Assembly: GCA_003523085.1 (NCBI GenBank)
Contig: DPHD01000009.1
Span: forward strand, 1 to 11,742
Length of the DNA stretch: 11,742 bases
Origin: Oceanospirillaceae bacterium
GTDB taxonomy: Bacteria; Pseudomonadota; Gammaproteobacteria; Pseudomonadales; Balneatricaceae
Direction: 5' to 3'
The notes beneath the pieces were generated by a model that was not told the origin of the DNA, ran no database searches, and worked only from the letters and a program-made list of their open reading frames with translations. Shown here piece after piece: positions 1-6,730 of this stretch. Numbering within the stretch: position 1 is the stretch's first letter; every line of letters begins with the position of its first letter. Position numbers and translations under genes: made by a program.

Positions 1-1305
1 TATGGCTTTGCGAGCTAGATAAAACACGGTATGTAAATAGGCAGCCATTAAAATGAGGTATACCAATAAATACATCGCCAAAGAAATGGCGACGTTATGG
101 CTGGGCAGGCTGGTCACCGCATCCGCGGTCTTGAGTACGCCCTGTACTAACCAAGGTTGACGACCTACTTCTGTGACGTACCAGCCTGCAATAGTAGCTA
201 CCCAACCAGAAAACGACATCGCTACAAAACTCTGTAGCATCCACTTAGGCCAACTTTTACGGCGCCAATAAAACCATACGCCCAGCCAACTAACCAATAG
301 CATCAATATGCCAACACCTACCATGATACGAAATCCAAAGAACACGGGTTTTACCGGTGGTCGATTGTCGCCAAAACTGGACAAACCTTGGATCTCGCCT
401 TCTAACTCATGAGTTAACAGCAAGCTGGCTCCGTAGGGTATAGAAACTTCAAAATCGTTGTGTTGGGTGTCTTCATTGGGCCAAGCAAACAGCACTAAGG
501 GAGCGGCCTTTTCAGTGTGCCAGACGGCTTCCATGGCGGCAATTTTAGCGGGTTGGTGTTTGAGTGTGTTTAGGCCGTGCAAATCACCAACGGTGATTTG
601 TATCACGATGACGATAGCGGCAAGACCTAAAGACTGTTTAAGTGCAAGTTTCGGTGCCGCTTTTTGATCGCCTTTAAGTATCCGGTATGCAGAAATACCA
701 GCGATGAGAAAGCTGGCAGTCAAGAAGGACGCTAACATCATGTGGGTCAACCGGTAAGGCATGGATGGATTGAAGATGATGGCCATCCAGTCAGTGGGCA
801 TGGCAACACCATTCTCCATGACGAAACCAGTAGGTGTGTGCATCCACGAATTGAGGGCAATAATCCAAAATGCTGACAAGCTAGTGCCTATGGCCACCAC
901 TAAGGTGGCAAGGGTGTGCAATTTACTGGGTACTCGGTGTATGCCAAACAACATAACGCCTAAAAAGGTTGCCTCTAGGAAAAATGCAGACATGACCTCG
1001 TAGCCTAGTAAAGGCCCGGCTATGTTGCCTACTTTTTCCATGAAACCTGGCCAGTTGGTGCCAAACTGAAACGACATAGTAATGCCGGTGACTACCCCAA
1101 TAGCAAAGGTTAACGCAAATATTTTTACCCAAAACCGATAAATACGCATCCACACCGGATGCTGGCTGATTTCAAAGCGAAATTTGAAATAAAAGAGTAA
1201 CCAACCCAACGCCATGGTAATGGTAGGAAACAAAATATGAAAACTAATATTGGCGGCAAATTGAATGCGGGATAAGACTAGGGTGGTAGCTAACTCAGTT
1301 TCCAT
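1..1305 (-). CDS. cydA: Cytochrome bd-type quinol oxidase subunit I, CioA-like with short Q-loop (3' end outside window)
   Basis: Subunit I of the inner-membrane bd-type terminal oxidase, which oxidises quinol and reduces O2 to water using haems b558, b595 and d. I translated 435 codons with no stop; the C-terminus lies beyond base 1. Visible landmarks are H23 in the first helix (E. coli H19 equivalent), H188 in RLTHM (H186 equivalent), R326 and M328 in GFRIMVG (R391 and M393 equivalents), and E379 followed by GRQPW at 381-385 (E445 region). The stretch between H188 and R326 is 138 residues against 205 in E. coli. The quinol loop is therefore the short kind found in CioA-type, cyanide-insensitive oxidases. 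By family length, roughly 25-40 C-terminal residues are missing; subunit II should follow outside the window. The start ATG at 1305-1303 has AGG 8 bases upstream. A Crp/Fnr-type regulator lies just upstream on the same strand. Confidence 0.96.
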   Translation of the reverse strand, partial: METELATTLVLSRIQFAANISFHILFPTITMALGWLLFYFKFRFEISQHPVWMRIYRFWVKIFALTFAIGVVTGITMSFQFGTNWPGFMEKVGNIAGPLLGYEVMSAFFLEATFLGVMLFGIHRVPSKLHTLATLVVAIGTSLSAFWIIALNSWMHTPTGFVMENGVAMPTDWMAIIFNPSMPYRLTHMMLASFLTASFLIAGISAYRILKGDQKAAPKLALKQSLGLAAIVIVIQITVGDLHGLNTLKHQPAKIAAMEAVWHTEKAAPLVLFAWPNEDTQHNDFEVSIPYGASLLLTHELEGEIQGLSSFGDNRPPVKPVFFGFRIMVGVGILMLLVSWLGVWFYWRRKSWPKWMLQSFVAMSFSGWVATIAGWYVTEVGRQPWLVQGVLKTADAVTSLPSHNVAISLAMYLLVYLILMAAYLHTVFYLARKAI

Positions 1306-1329
1306 AATACAGCCTATGGTGAAATAATA

Positions 1330-1379
1330 GATTGCCAATTATATTGTATATTACTAATTATTAATACACGATTGCGTAT
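1330..1379 (-). promoter_or_regulatory. Candidate activator-dependent promoter of cydA
   Basis: On the minus strand a perfect TATAAT lies at 1343-1338, predicting a transcription start near 1331-1330, about 25 bases before the cydA ATG. No good -35 box stands 16-18 bases upstream. Instead an inverted repeat, ATACACGATTGCGTAT on the plus strand (12 of 16 positions symmetric), is centred at 1371.5, about 41 bases upstream of the predicted start. That is where class II activators of the Crp/Fnr family bind, and such a regulator is encoded immediately upstream. The spacing is seen; the binding is inferred. Confidence 0.4.
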
Positions 1380-1429
1380 GTTGATTTCCCAATAAAAGCC
1401 ATAGCAACCTGCATATAATTTTGTCGCTA

Positions 1430-1996
1430 TTAATGACCGGAGGTATCGCTACGAAATCGCCTTTTGGCTAGCTCACGATACAAGGCTTCTTGGCTGACTC
1501 CTAGTTCGGCTGCCAGGCTGCGCCAATGGCCTTTTTTTGGCAGTGTGTTCGTTGGCCAAGATAGCCATGCGTCTAGGCGTTCAGATATGGTTTTCAGTGT
1601 TAACATCTCACTACGAAAACGCGCCGACTGTACAGACTTCGCTAAATAGGCAGCCCATTGGTGGGCGAATTGCGGATGACTATTAAAATGCGCTAAGAAG
1701 TCTTCTTTAGCCACGCGATAAACTTGGCTTGTTTGGCAAACGATAGCATCACAGTGATAGGTATCTGTGTAGATAGATGCTTCGGCTAACACGCTATGGC
1801 GGCTGGCCCGTTGCAGTATAAGGTTCCTGCCGTCTGCATGGGGGCGCATTAGCTCAATAAGCCCATCCTCTACAATATAAACAGCTTGCACAAAATCGCC
1901 CTGACAAAAGAGTCGAGTGTCTTGTTCTAATGCTATATGGCTGCCGCGCAGGGCTTGTATTGAATTAACTATATCGGTCGACATGATAGCAATCAT
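1430..1996 (-). CDS. Crp/Fnr-family transcriptional regulator
   Basis: A 188-residue regulator with an N-terminal cyclic-nucleotide-binding-type beta barrel (about residues 20-110, with the CQGDFVQAVYIVEDGLIEL stretch at 31-49 and DGR at 55-57). A connecting helix follows (about 115-145), then a C-terminal helix-turn-helix (about 157-182, HWRSLAAELGVSQEALYREL). It has no N-terminal cysteine cluster of the FNR iron-sulphur type, so direct oxygen sensing by that route is unlikely; the ligand is unknown. It is somewhat shorter than classical Crp (about 210 residues). The start is uncertain: ATG at 1996 or the in-frame ATG at 1984, neither with a good ribosome binding site. The gene points into cydA with a 124-bp gap, which suggests control of the oxidase. 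Its first 26 codons are part of the 138-bp direct repeat and recur as a broken stub near 9400. Confidence 0.88.
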   Translation of the reverse strand: MIAIMSTDIVNSIQALRGSHIALEQDTRLFCQGDFVQAVYIVEDGLIELMRPHADGRNLILQRASRHSVLAEASIYTDTYHCDAIVCQTSQVYRVAKEDFLAHFNSHPQFAHQWAAYLAKSVQSARFRSEMLTLKTISERLDAWLSWPTNTLPKKGHWRSLAAELGVSQEALYRELAKRRFRSDTSGH

Positions 1997-2055
1997 ATGT
2001 GTATTTATTGTCCCATGGCAAACTTAGCGGCACTTTCAATCCTTGGAAGCATGCC
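1918..2055. repeat. 138-bp direct repeat, left copy
   Basis: Matches 9369-9506 in the same orientation with no gaps and five mismatches (1924, 1931, 1969, 2048, 2049), including a perfect 78-base run (1970-2047). It covers codons 1-26 of the intact Crp/Fnr gene and about 59 bases upstream of it. In this copy the plus-strand frame that leads into the Spy/CpxP gene at the other copy diverges after ATGCC (2051-2055) and stops after about 18 further codons. Similarity ends sharply on both sides. Confidence 0.97.
1983..2021 (-). promoter_or_regulatory. Candidate promoter and Fnr-like palindrome at the regulator's start
   Basis: On the minus strand TTGCCA (2021-2016) and TATGAT (1997-1992) are separated by 18 bases and could be -35 and -10 boxes. 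The predicted start near 1985 would make a transcript beginning almost at the ATG at 1984, that is, nearly leaderless. The palindrome ATGAT-N4-ATCAT (1983-1996) overlaps this point and keeps the TGAT-N4-ATCA core of Fnr-type sites, so autorepression is possible. The same palindrome is duplicated at 9434-9447, about 60 bases before the Spy/CpxP-like gene. Confidence 0.3.
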
Positions 2056-2196
2056 TTGGAGCTGGAGGAAATGTTCGATTTTGATGAACAAAAAAGCCAG
2101 ATGTTCCTTGTGAGGTTTAGGCCGGTGAAGAACCAGTCTAAACTTCATTATTCTAGTAACTCTGGCAAGCTTGAGCTGGAAACTGCTGCAATGTGG

Positions 2197-3579
2197 TTAA
2201 AAGTCTTTAGTGATTTCGGCTTGGGCAGACTGTTCGTGATCTAGTAAGGTAAAGTTTCGCACTATTTCCTTATGAATCATGCGCAAGCCGGTTTGCTGTT
2301 GGGTGCAAATATCGCCCATCTTTAGTGCAAAGTCGTAATCACTCAGTATGCCGCTAGACTGCTCTATATATTGGTAAGTAGGGCTGTTTACTGCAGTAGT
2401 CCACAACTGGTCAGAGCTGATGAATATGGGCATAGTGAGCGCAATCACTTGCATTTTATTACGCAGTTCTGAAATGTCGTCAATAAGCTGATAAGCACCT
2501 TGGTTTTTGTCACAGTATCTAACTGTTAAGTAGTTTAGATAGATCAATTGCCAGTTTTTTAAATCAGCTAGTTTACGCTGGTCATTCTCTAAAAACTCCA
2601 CATTTGAAGTGTGCCATTTTTCAATATCCCAGTTAAGGTCTTCAAATGCATCTTGGCGTTCATCTAATTCACCCTGGTATTCACTATTGGTTAGCTTAAT
2701 TAGTAGGCCAGAAGTGTATAAAGACGCTATTTGCTCATCTAGCTTAGCTTTTGCTATGGCGCGTTCTTGCTCTGCTATTTTTTGGTTATCTTCTTTTCTT
2801 CGTTTGGCCAGCTCGCGGTCGTACTTTGCTCTCTTTAGGGTGCTAACGATATAGCGCTTTACGCTTGGGCATGAGGAAAGATTGACACCAGCCTTCTTAA
2901 CGTTGCTTTTAAGTTTCTCTGCCCTGATTTCACGGCCTTGTTTTTCAACCAGGTGCATCAAATGCTCACATTGGCTTCTAAGCTTGCGCTTAGCAGTTTC
3001 TGCTATGTCAGATAAAATGTCACCTTTAAGTTCTTTTAGGTCACTACACTGAGTATAAGTCAGGTTTAAAATGTCTAAATTGGTTTCTAATTGCTCAATC
3101 CACTTTAGTTTTTTTGCTTCGCAGTCTTCACCTGTGTCACAAACGTAGTAGGGCCAAGAGGGTTTTGGTTTTAAGCATAAATTTCGCACATACCACTGAT
3201 CGTGGAGCTGGTTGGTGTCCACGACCATTTCTTTAAGAGTTTGTTGTTGATTACGCCCCTTAGCATCATAAATAGCAGACCGTCGTTCGGCGGTACGTGC
3301 TTTGGCAATGTTGCGTTTAATTTGATTCTTAGATCGGCTAATTAGCGACAGGGAGTGTTCATATACTGCACGAGATAGCCTAGGGTTATCTTTGGATGCT
3401 TCTATCAGTAATTCAGCCTGGCTTATGGATTGTGTGTACTCACCTTCGTTATATAAGTCTTTAGCATGGTTATAGCGCTGCAACCCTTCTTCGGTGGTCA
3501 TTGCCCATGCACTACCGCTTAGACAGATTAATAGTAAGCTAAGAATGAGAGAGTTGTTTGATTTTAAAGTACAAAACAT
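2197..3579 (-). CDS. Secreted/periplasmic helical protein of unknown function
   Basis: I do not recognise this 460-residue protein. It starts with a signal peptide: charged start, hydrophobic LILSLLLICLSG core, and probable cleavage after GSAWA (residue 26). Residues about 33-65 (YNHAKDLYNEGEYTQSISQAELLIE) look like one TPR-type helical hairpin. Most of the rest is predicted helical and highly charged, with a Lys/Arg/Glu-rich coiled-coil-like stretch at about 250-290. The mature part has eight cysteines (135, 147, 153, 178, 204, 237, 356, 425), an even number compatible with disulphides in the periplasm. The C-terminal 100 residues contain several aromatics. It stands alone: the Lrp gene upstream on the same strand is 130 bp away, and the gap holds a candidate promoter with a palindrome. 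Its 3' end lies about 140 bp inside the left repeat, so it may have arrived with the inserted segment. Confidence 0.75.
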   Translation of the reverse strand: MFCTLKSNNSLILSLLLICLSGSAWAMTTEEGLQRYNHAKDLYNEGEYTQSISQAELLIEASKDNPRLSRAVYEHSLSLISRSKNQIKRNIAKARTAERRSAIYDAKGRNQQQTLKEMVVDTNQLHDQWYVRNLCLKPKPSWPYYVCDTGEDCEAKKLKWIEQLETNLDILNLTYTQCSDLKELKGDILSDIAETAKRKLRSQCEHLMHLVEKQGREIRAEKLKSNVKKAGVNLSSCPSVKRYIVSTLKRAKYDRELAKRRKEDNQKIAEQERAIAKAKLDEQIASLYTSGLLIKLTNSEYQGELDERQDAFEDLNWDIEKWHTSNVEFLENDQRKLADLKNWQLIYLNYLTVRYCDKNQGAYQLIDDISELRNKMQVIALTMPIFISSDQLWTTAVNSPTYQYIEQSSGILSDYDFALKMGDICTQQQTGLRMIHKEIVRNFTLLDHEQSAQAEITKDF

Positions 3580-3628
3580 GATAACAGGCCGAGGTTGGGT
3601 GCGATTTTACGAAAATACTACGCGTCAC

Positions 3629-3659
3629 ACTATACTGACGGAACTACTATAGTAGTCAA
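3629..3659 (-). promoter_or_regulatory. Candidate promoter with 19-bp spacer and 14-bp perfect palindrome
   Basis: On the minus strand TTGACT (3659-3654) and TATAGT (3634-3629) are separated by 19 bases, upstream of the secreted 460-residue protein. The perfect palindrome ACTACTATAGTAGT (3643-3656) overlaps the -35 box and fills much of the spacer. Over-long 19-20 bp spacers holding a palindromic operator are characteristic of MerR-family-controlled promoters; no MerR gene is visible here. Confidence 0.4.
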
Positions 3660-3709
3660 GTGCGGGCTAAATGAAAATTATCACTGGTGTCAGATTGCAA
3701 TAACCTTAA

Positions 3710-4180
3710 TTAAGTGTCTAGCGGTACACTAAAATTTTCTCGACCTTGATAGATGATGGAGGTTTCAAAGCGTGCTATCACCGCTCGGTGGGTGAAATGT
3801 TGGTAGGCTAAGTCTCGCAAATGTTTCATATCAAGGGCGATGACCTGCACCATTAGATCGTATCTCCCAGTGGTTAAAAATGAGGCCTGAACTTCAGGGA
3901 TCATATGCATCTCATCCAATAACAAATCAATGGTTTGTTGCTCGTGCTTGGAAATACCAATCATAAAAAAGGCACTAATCGTAAAGCCAAATTTTTCACT
4001 GTCTAGGTGGGCTTTAGCGGTCTTAATCACGCCGCTTGTCCACAGTCGTTTGAGTCGTTCGTGGCAACTTGATTGGGCCAAGTTGACGGCTGATGCAAGT
4101 TGTTTATTGGACAATCGAGCATCCTTCTGTAGCAGATCCAATAACTTGAAATCTATTCGGTCAAATTCGCACTTTTCCAT
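3710..4180 (-). CDS. Lrp/AsnC-family transcriptional regulator
   Basis: A 156-residue protein of the usual family length. The N-terminal AsnC-type helix-turn-helix covers about residues 7-52 (IDFKLLDLLQKDARLSNKQL, then the recognition helix around SSCHERLKRLWTSG). The C-terminal effector-binding RAM domain covers about 66-146, with the family's TGRYDLMVQV stretch at 104-113. Such proteins usually bind amino acids and act as octamers or hexadecamers on AT-rich DNA. The gene is divergent from the dioxygenase gene across 84 bp holding three inverted repeats, so it most likely regulates itself and that unit. Lrp-type regulators are often paired with LysE-type exporters, and one lies 2 kb downstream. 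The ATG at 4180 is the only reasonable start, with GGAA a few bases upstream. Confidence 0.93.
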   Translation of the reverse strand: MEKCEFDRIDFKLLDLLQKDARLSNKQLASAVNLAQSSCHERLKRLWTSGVIKTAKAHLDSEKFGFTISAFFMIGISKHEQQTIDLLLDEMHMIPEVQASFLTTGRYDLMVQVIALDMKHLRDLAYQHFTHRAVIARFETSIIYQGRENFSVPLDT

Positions 4181-4244
4181 ATTATTCCAATAATAATTCG
4201 TTTGAAACGCAAGAATTATATTATATATACTAATTATATAATTA
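4181..4244. promoter_or_regulatory. Divergent AT-rich operator region with three inverted repeats
   Basis: Between the Lrp and dioxygenase genes lie TATTATT-CC-AATAATA (4180-4195), CGTTTGAAACG (4199-4209) and the perfect palindrome TAATTATATAATTA (4231-4244). The first covers the Lrp ribosome binding site, the last sits about 20 bases before the dioxygenase ATG. Spaced AT-rich dyads in a divergent region are what an Lrp-family octamer would bind. The assignment to the adjacent regulator is inferred. Confidence 0.45.
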
Positions 4245-4264
4245 AAACAGGAATTTAAATCGTT

Positions 4265-5137
4265 ATGTTATTCAACCCAACGGGCCATGATAAGTTAAAG
4301 TATCGGCGACAAGGCTACCTTGTCATTGACGAAATACTGCCTATTAAGCACTTGGCCCAATTGCATCAAGCATTTGATGACGTATTTAGCGGTACCTTTG
4401 AAACGGGCATCACGCCTGACGAGGTGAACTGGCAGCAGGCCACTGGAGATCCAAGCCTGACCCGTCAAGTGTGTAATGGCTGGAAGGCTAATAGGGGCAT
4501 TGCACAGGTGGTGCTAAGTGAGTCCTTGGGTCGCAATGTGGCACGGTTGGCAGGTTGGCCAGGCATCCGCATTATGATCGACAATATGATTTGGAAACCA
4601 CCAGCAGCGCGGTCCCTTGGTTACCATCAAGACAGCGCCTATTTGTCATGGTTTAGTCCGAGTGATTTACTATCCTGTTGGATTGCCCTTGATGACACGT
4701 CTCAACCTGGAGGAACATTAGAGTTTGTGACCGGTTCGCACCAGTGGCCACAAGGATCGCCTGATGGTGAGTTTCATGGGCCAGATAACTACCGCCAGCC
4801 CATGCAAAAGGCTGCACTCAAGCACGGTGTTAAACCTCAAATTGAGTACGTAGAAGTTAAAGCAGGTGGCGGCTCTGTGCATCATGGTTGGACCTGGCAT
4901 GGCTCTGGAGATAACCACAGCGCGTCACCACGGCGAGCCCTGGTGCTCCACTTGATGCGCCATGATGCAGAATATAACCCTGCAAAGCTTGAGCAGGGCA
5001 TCGGCCCTACCTACAGTCGTTATAAGCACTTGGCCGATAACCAGTTAGATGAGAATTATTTTCCTATTCTGTGGCACGAGGATGGCAGCAGAACCCGTGC
5101 CCTCGATGACTACTTAAAACCTTTGGAGGCTGGGTGA
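4265..5137 (+). CDS. Phytanoyl-CoA dioxygenase (PhyH) family Fe(II)/2-oxoglutarate oxygenase
   Basis: A 290-residue non-haem iron oxygenase of the PhyH family, which hydroxylates small molecules while decarboxylating 2-oxoglutarate. The iron triad can be read directly: H121 and D123 in GYHQDSAYL, and distal H212 in WHGSGDNHS, followed by R223/R224, which should bind the 2-oxoglutarate carboxylate. The PGGTLEFVTGSH stretch (148-159) is typical of the family's double-stranded beta helix. It lacks the ectoine hydroxylase signature, so the substrate is unknown; an amino acid or amino-acid derivative is suggested only by the Lrp and binding-protein neighbours. The start ATG at 4265 has a weak AGGA 12 bases upstream. 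The stop TGA overlaps the next gene's ATG by one base, implying translational coupling. Confidence 0.92.
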   Translation: MLFNPTGHDKLKYRRQGYLVIDEILPIKHLAQLHQAFDDVFSGTFETGITPDEVNWQQATGDPSLTRQVCNGWKANRGIAQVVLSESLGRNVARLAGWPGIRIMIDNMIWKPPAARSLGYHQDSAYLSWFSPSDLLSCWIALDDTSQPGGTLEFVTGSHQWPQGSPDGEFHGPDNYRQPMQKAALKHGVKPQIEYVEVKAGGGSVHHGWTWHGSGDNHSASPRRALVLHLMRHDAEYNPAKLEQGIGPTYSRYKHLADNQLDENYFPILWHEDGSRTRALDDYLKPLEAG

Positions 5138-5853
5138 TGAAAACCGTCAAAGAAGGCTGCCTAACACTCATTTGCGCCAGTCTAGATGCCATGCCTTTGT
5201 TTAGTACTGATGATAAGGGCCATCGATTCGGTTATGAGCCCGAGGTGGCCAAAAGGTTAGCCCAGCGGTTGGGGTTGGAACTGAACTGGCAATTTGAGCG
5301 TTGGTCTGAATTTGAGCCAGCATTGTTAGCTCATCGTGCTGATGCCATATGGTGCGGCTGCGCCCTCACTGACGCTAGGGAAGAAAGGTTGCTCTTTTCT
5401 AGACCCTATGCAGCTTTTGACGAGTCCGTATTAGTACGTAGCGATTCAAATATCTCCAGTCCGTTAGATCTGTTGGGGGTAAAAGTAGCGGCTATCGAGG
5501 ATAGTACTAACATGGCATTAGCTAAAACCTGGCTGGGGTGTCGGCCCATCGCATTTACGGGCCAGTCAGATGATGTTTTTGCCGATATGATTAACGCGTT
5601 AGAGCGGGGCGAAGTTGATGCAGTGGTGGATGACGAGCCAGCATTTGGAACGTTGCTGGAGGATGCACGCTTTCGGTTAGCGTTCACGGTTAATACTGCC
5701 AACTTGTGGGGTGCGGCAATGCAGAAACATCAAGTTGAATTAAAATCGGCTATTGATGGCGCGTTGCGCAGCCTAGTTACGGATGATTCGTTGTCACAAG
5801 TCTGGCACCAGCATCTGGCGCACATTCTATATCCTAAGCCATGTTTGGTTTAA
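5137..5853 (+). CDS. Substrate-binding-protein-fold (SBP family 3) protein without signal peptide
   Basis: A 238-residue protein with the complete core of family 3 amino-acid-binding proteins. It shows FGYEPEVAKRLAQRLGLELNW near the start, LTDAREERLLFSRPYAAF (the usual T..R...FS.PY region), a second lobe from LDLLGVKVAAIEDSTN, and DAVVDDEPAF. It begins only a few residues before the first strand (MKTVKEGCLTLICAS), so there is no signal peptide or lipobox and it should stay in the cytoplasm. No ABC permease or ATPase gene is adjacent. It could be an intracellular ligand sensor or carrier working with the oxygenase, or an SBP-derived enzyme as in cyclohexadienyl dehydratases. The start is ATG 5137, since GGAGG (5125-5129) is 7 bases upstream; GTG 5134 would be too close. 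It overlaps the oxygenase stop codon (TGATG). Confidence 0.85.
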   Translation: MKTVKEGCLTLICASLDAMPLFSTDDKGHRFGYEPEVAKRLAQRLGLELNWQFERWSEFEPALLAHRADAIWCGCALTDAREERLLFSRPYAAFDESVLVRSDSNISSPLDLLGVKVAAIEDSTNMALAKTWLGCRPIAFTGQSDDVFADMINALERGEVDAVVDDEPAFGTLLEDARFRLAFTVNTANLWGAAMQKHQVELKSAIDGALRSLVTDDSLSQVWHQHLAHILYPKPCLV

Positions 5854-5935
5854 TTATCCGCCTAGTATAAAGTGAACCGGCACCAAATTTATCGACACCT
5901 TTGCATGGTATAAACTAACGGAAACTGAGGTATAT

Positions 5936-6025
5936 ATGAAAGGCAAGAGATACCATATCCCCAACAAAGACCACCACATCTGTCGAGGTGGCTGTTGTTG
6001 GCTAAGCTCACAGAGACGACCATAA
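5936..6025 (+). CDS. Possible 29-residue Cys/His-rich small protein
   Basis: An ATG at 5936, preceded by GAGG (5927-5930) at 5 bases, opens 29 codons ending in TAA. The product is basic and carries histidines at 7, 13 and 14 and cysteines at 16, 20 and 21 (DHHICRGGCCW). Such density could bind metal, or the ORF could be a leader peptide for the exporter gene 81 bp downstream. I know no family match. The strong ribosome binding site is the main support; length and lack of homology evidence keep confidence low. Confidence 0.35.
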   Translation: MKGKRYHIPNKDHHICRGGCCWLSSQRRP

Positions 6026-6029
6026 CGTC

Positions 6030-6067
6030 GCTTGTTAATTGGCCAATTTCACCCTAGCACGACAAGC
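6030..6067. promoter_or_regulatory. Nested inverted repeats upstream of the LysE-type gene
   Basis: The perfect palindrome AATTGGCCAATT (6037-6048) lies inside a wider inverted repeat, GCTTGT (6030-6035) and ACAAGC (6062-6067). This is 40-77 bases before the exporter's start and could be an operator or leader structure. An eight-codon ORF (ATG at 6084) overlaps the exporter's ATG through TGA/ATGA. Confidence 0.25.
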
Positions 6068-6106
6068 TTTAACTAGCGCAATAATGAATACAAAACGAGT
6101 AAGTCA

Positions 6107-6730
6107 ATGATCGATTTAGCTGTCTTTCCTATTTTCCTAATCACCACCTTTGTTGTGATCCTCTCACCTGGACCCGCAGCAATTTCGGTTACCGGGCTAG
6201 CAGCAGGCAATGGTTTTTTGCATTCTCTGTGGATGACATTAGGTATTGCTTTAGGCAATGTCGTGTTTTTTGTGTTGTCTGCAACCGGCATTGCGGCGCT
6301 TATTGTAGCTTCAACAGGCCTTTTTACGGTAATCAAGTGGGCTGGTGTTGCGTACCTTGTCTATTTGAGTGGATCGGCGTTGCTTAGCAAGGGAGGAGTG
6401 CTTAAATTACAACCGAAAAATCGTGCGAAAAGCCCGTGGAAGTCTTTGATGGCTGGTTTTGGCTTAGAATTGGCTAATCCCAAAGCTCTTATGTACTTTG
6501 CTGCTCTTCTACCGCAGTTTCTAGACTTGCAAAGTGCGTTGATTCCTCAGTTGCTCGTATTGGGCACCATTGTCTTCATATTGGATATATGTTGCTATTC
6601 GCTTTATGGTTATCTTGGTAGTAAGAGTACAGCGTTTATGAAAAAACCAAACATCGTAAAGTGGATTAATAGAAGTGCAGGCACTATGCTGCTGTTTTCT
6701 GCTGCTAGAGTTGCCTTTATTGAGGCTTAG
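6107..6730 (+). CDS. LysE/RhtB-family amino-acid exporter
   Basis: A 207-residue inner-membrane protein of standard family length, exporting amino acids or related compounds. The signature SPGPA is at residues 20-24, and ELANPKALMYFAALLPQF is at 121-138. About six hydrophobic segments can be drawn (near 5-30, 40-65, 70-94, 113-136, 147-170, 188-206). The substrate cannot be read from sequence. It lies downstream of the dioxygenase and binding-protein genes after a 253-bp gap that holds a possible small ORF and inverted repeats, so it probably has its own promoter. Its pairing with an Lrp-type regulator matches many LysE exporters. The ATG at 6107 has only a weak binding site. A hairpin terminator overlaps its stop codon. 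Confidence 0.93.
   Translation: MIDLAVFPIFLITTFVVILSPGPAAISVTGLAAGNGFLHSLWMTLGIALGNVVFFVLSATGIAALIVASTGLFTVIKWAGVAYLVYLSGSALLSKGGVLKLQPKNRAKSPWKSLMAGFGLELANPKALMYFAALLPQFLDLQSALIPQLLVLGTIVFILDICCYSLYGYLGSKSTAFMKKPNIVKWINRSAGTMLLFSAARVAFIEA

Noticed and set aside
458..1153. Open frames on either strand within the first 1.3 kb
   Set aside because: They are shadows of cydA, whose own frame is continuous with all haem-ligand residues.
1918..2055. Repeat as an insertion-sequence end or att site
   Set aside because: No terminal inverted repeats, transposase or integrase; the repeat is made of host gene and promoter sequence.
1999..2244. 81-codon plus-strand frame starting inside the left repeat
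   Set aside because: GTG start without ribosome binding site, overlaps the 3' end of the secreted-protein gene, and the protein has no recognisable features.
5854..6106. Guanidine riboswitch (mini-ykkC type) before the LysE-type gene
   Set aside because: I looked for paired hairpins with ACGR loops. An ACGACC occurs near 6016, but no matching pair of hairpins with such loops is present.
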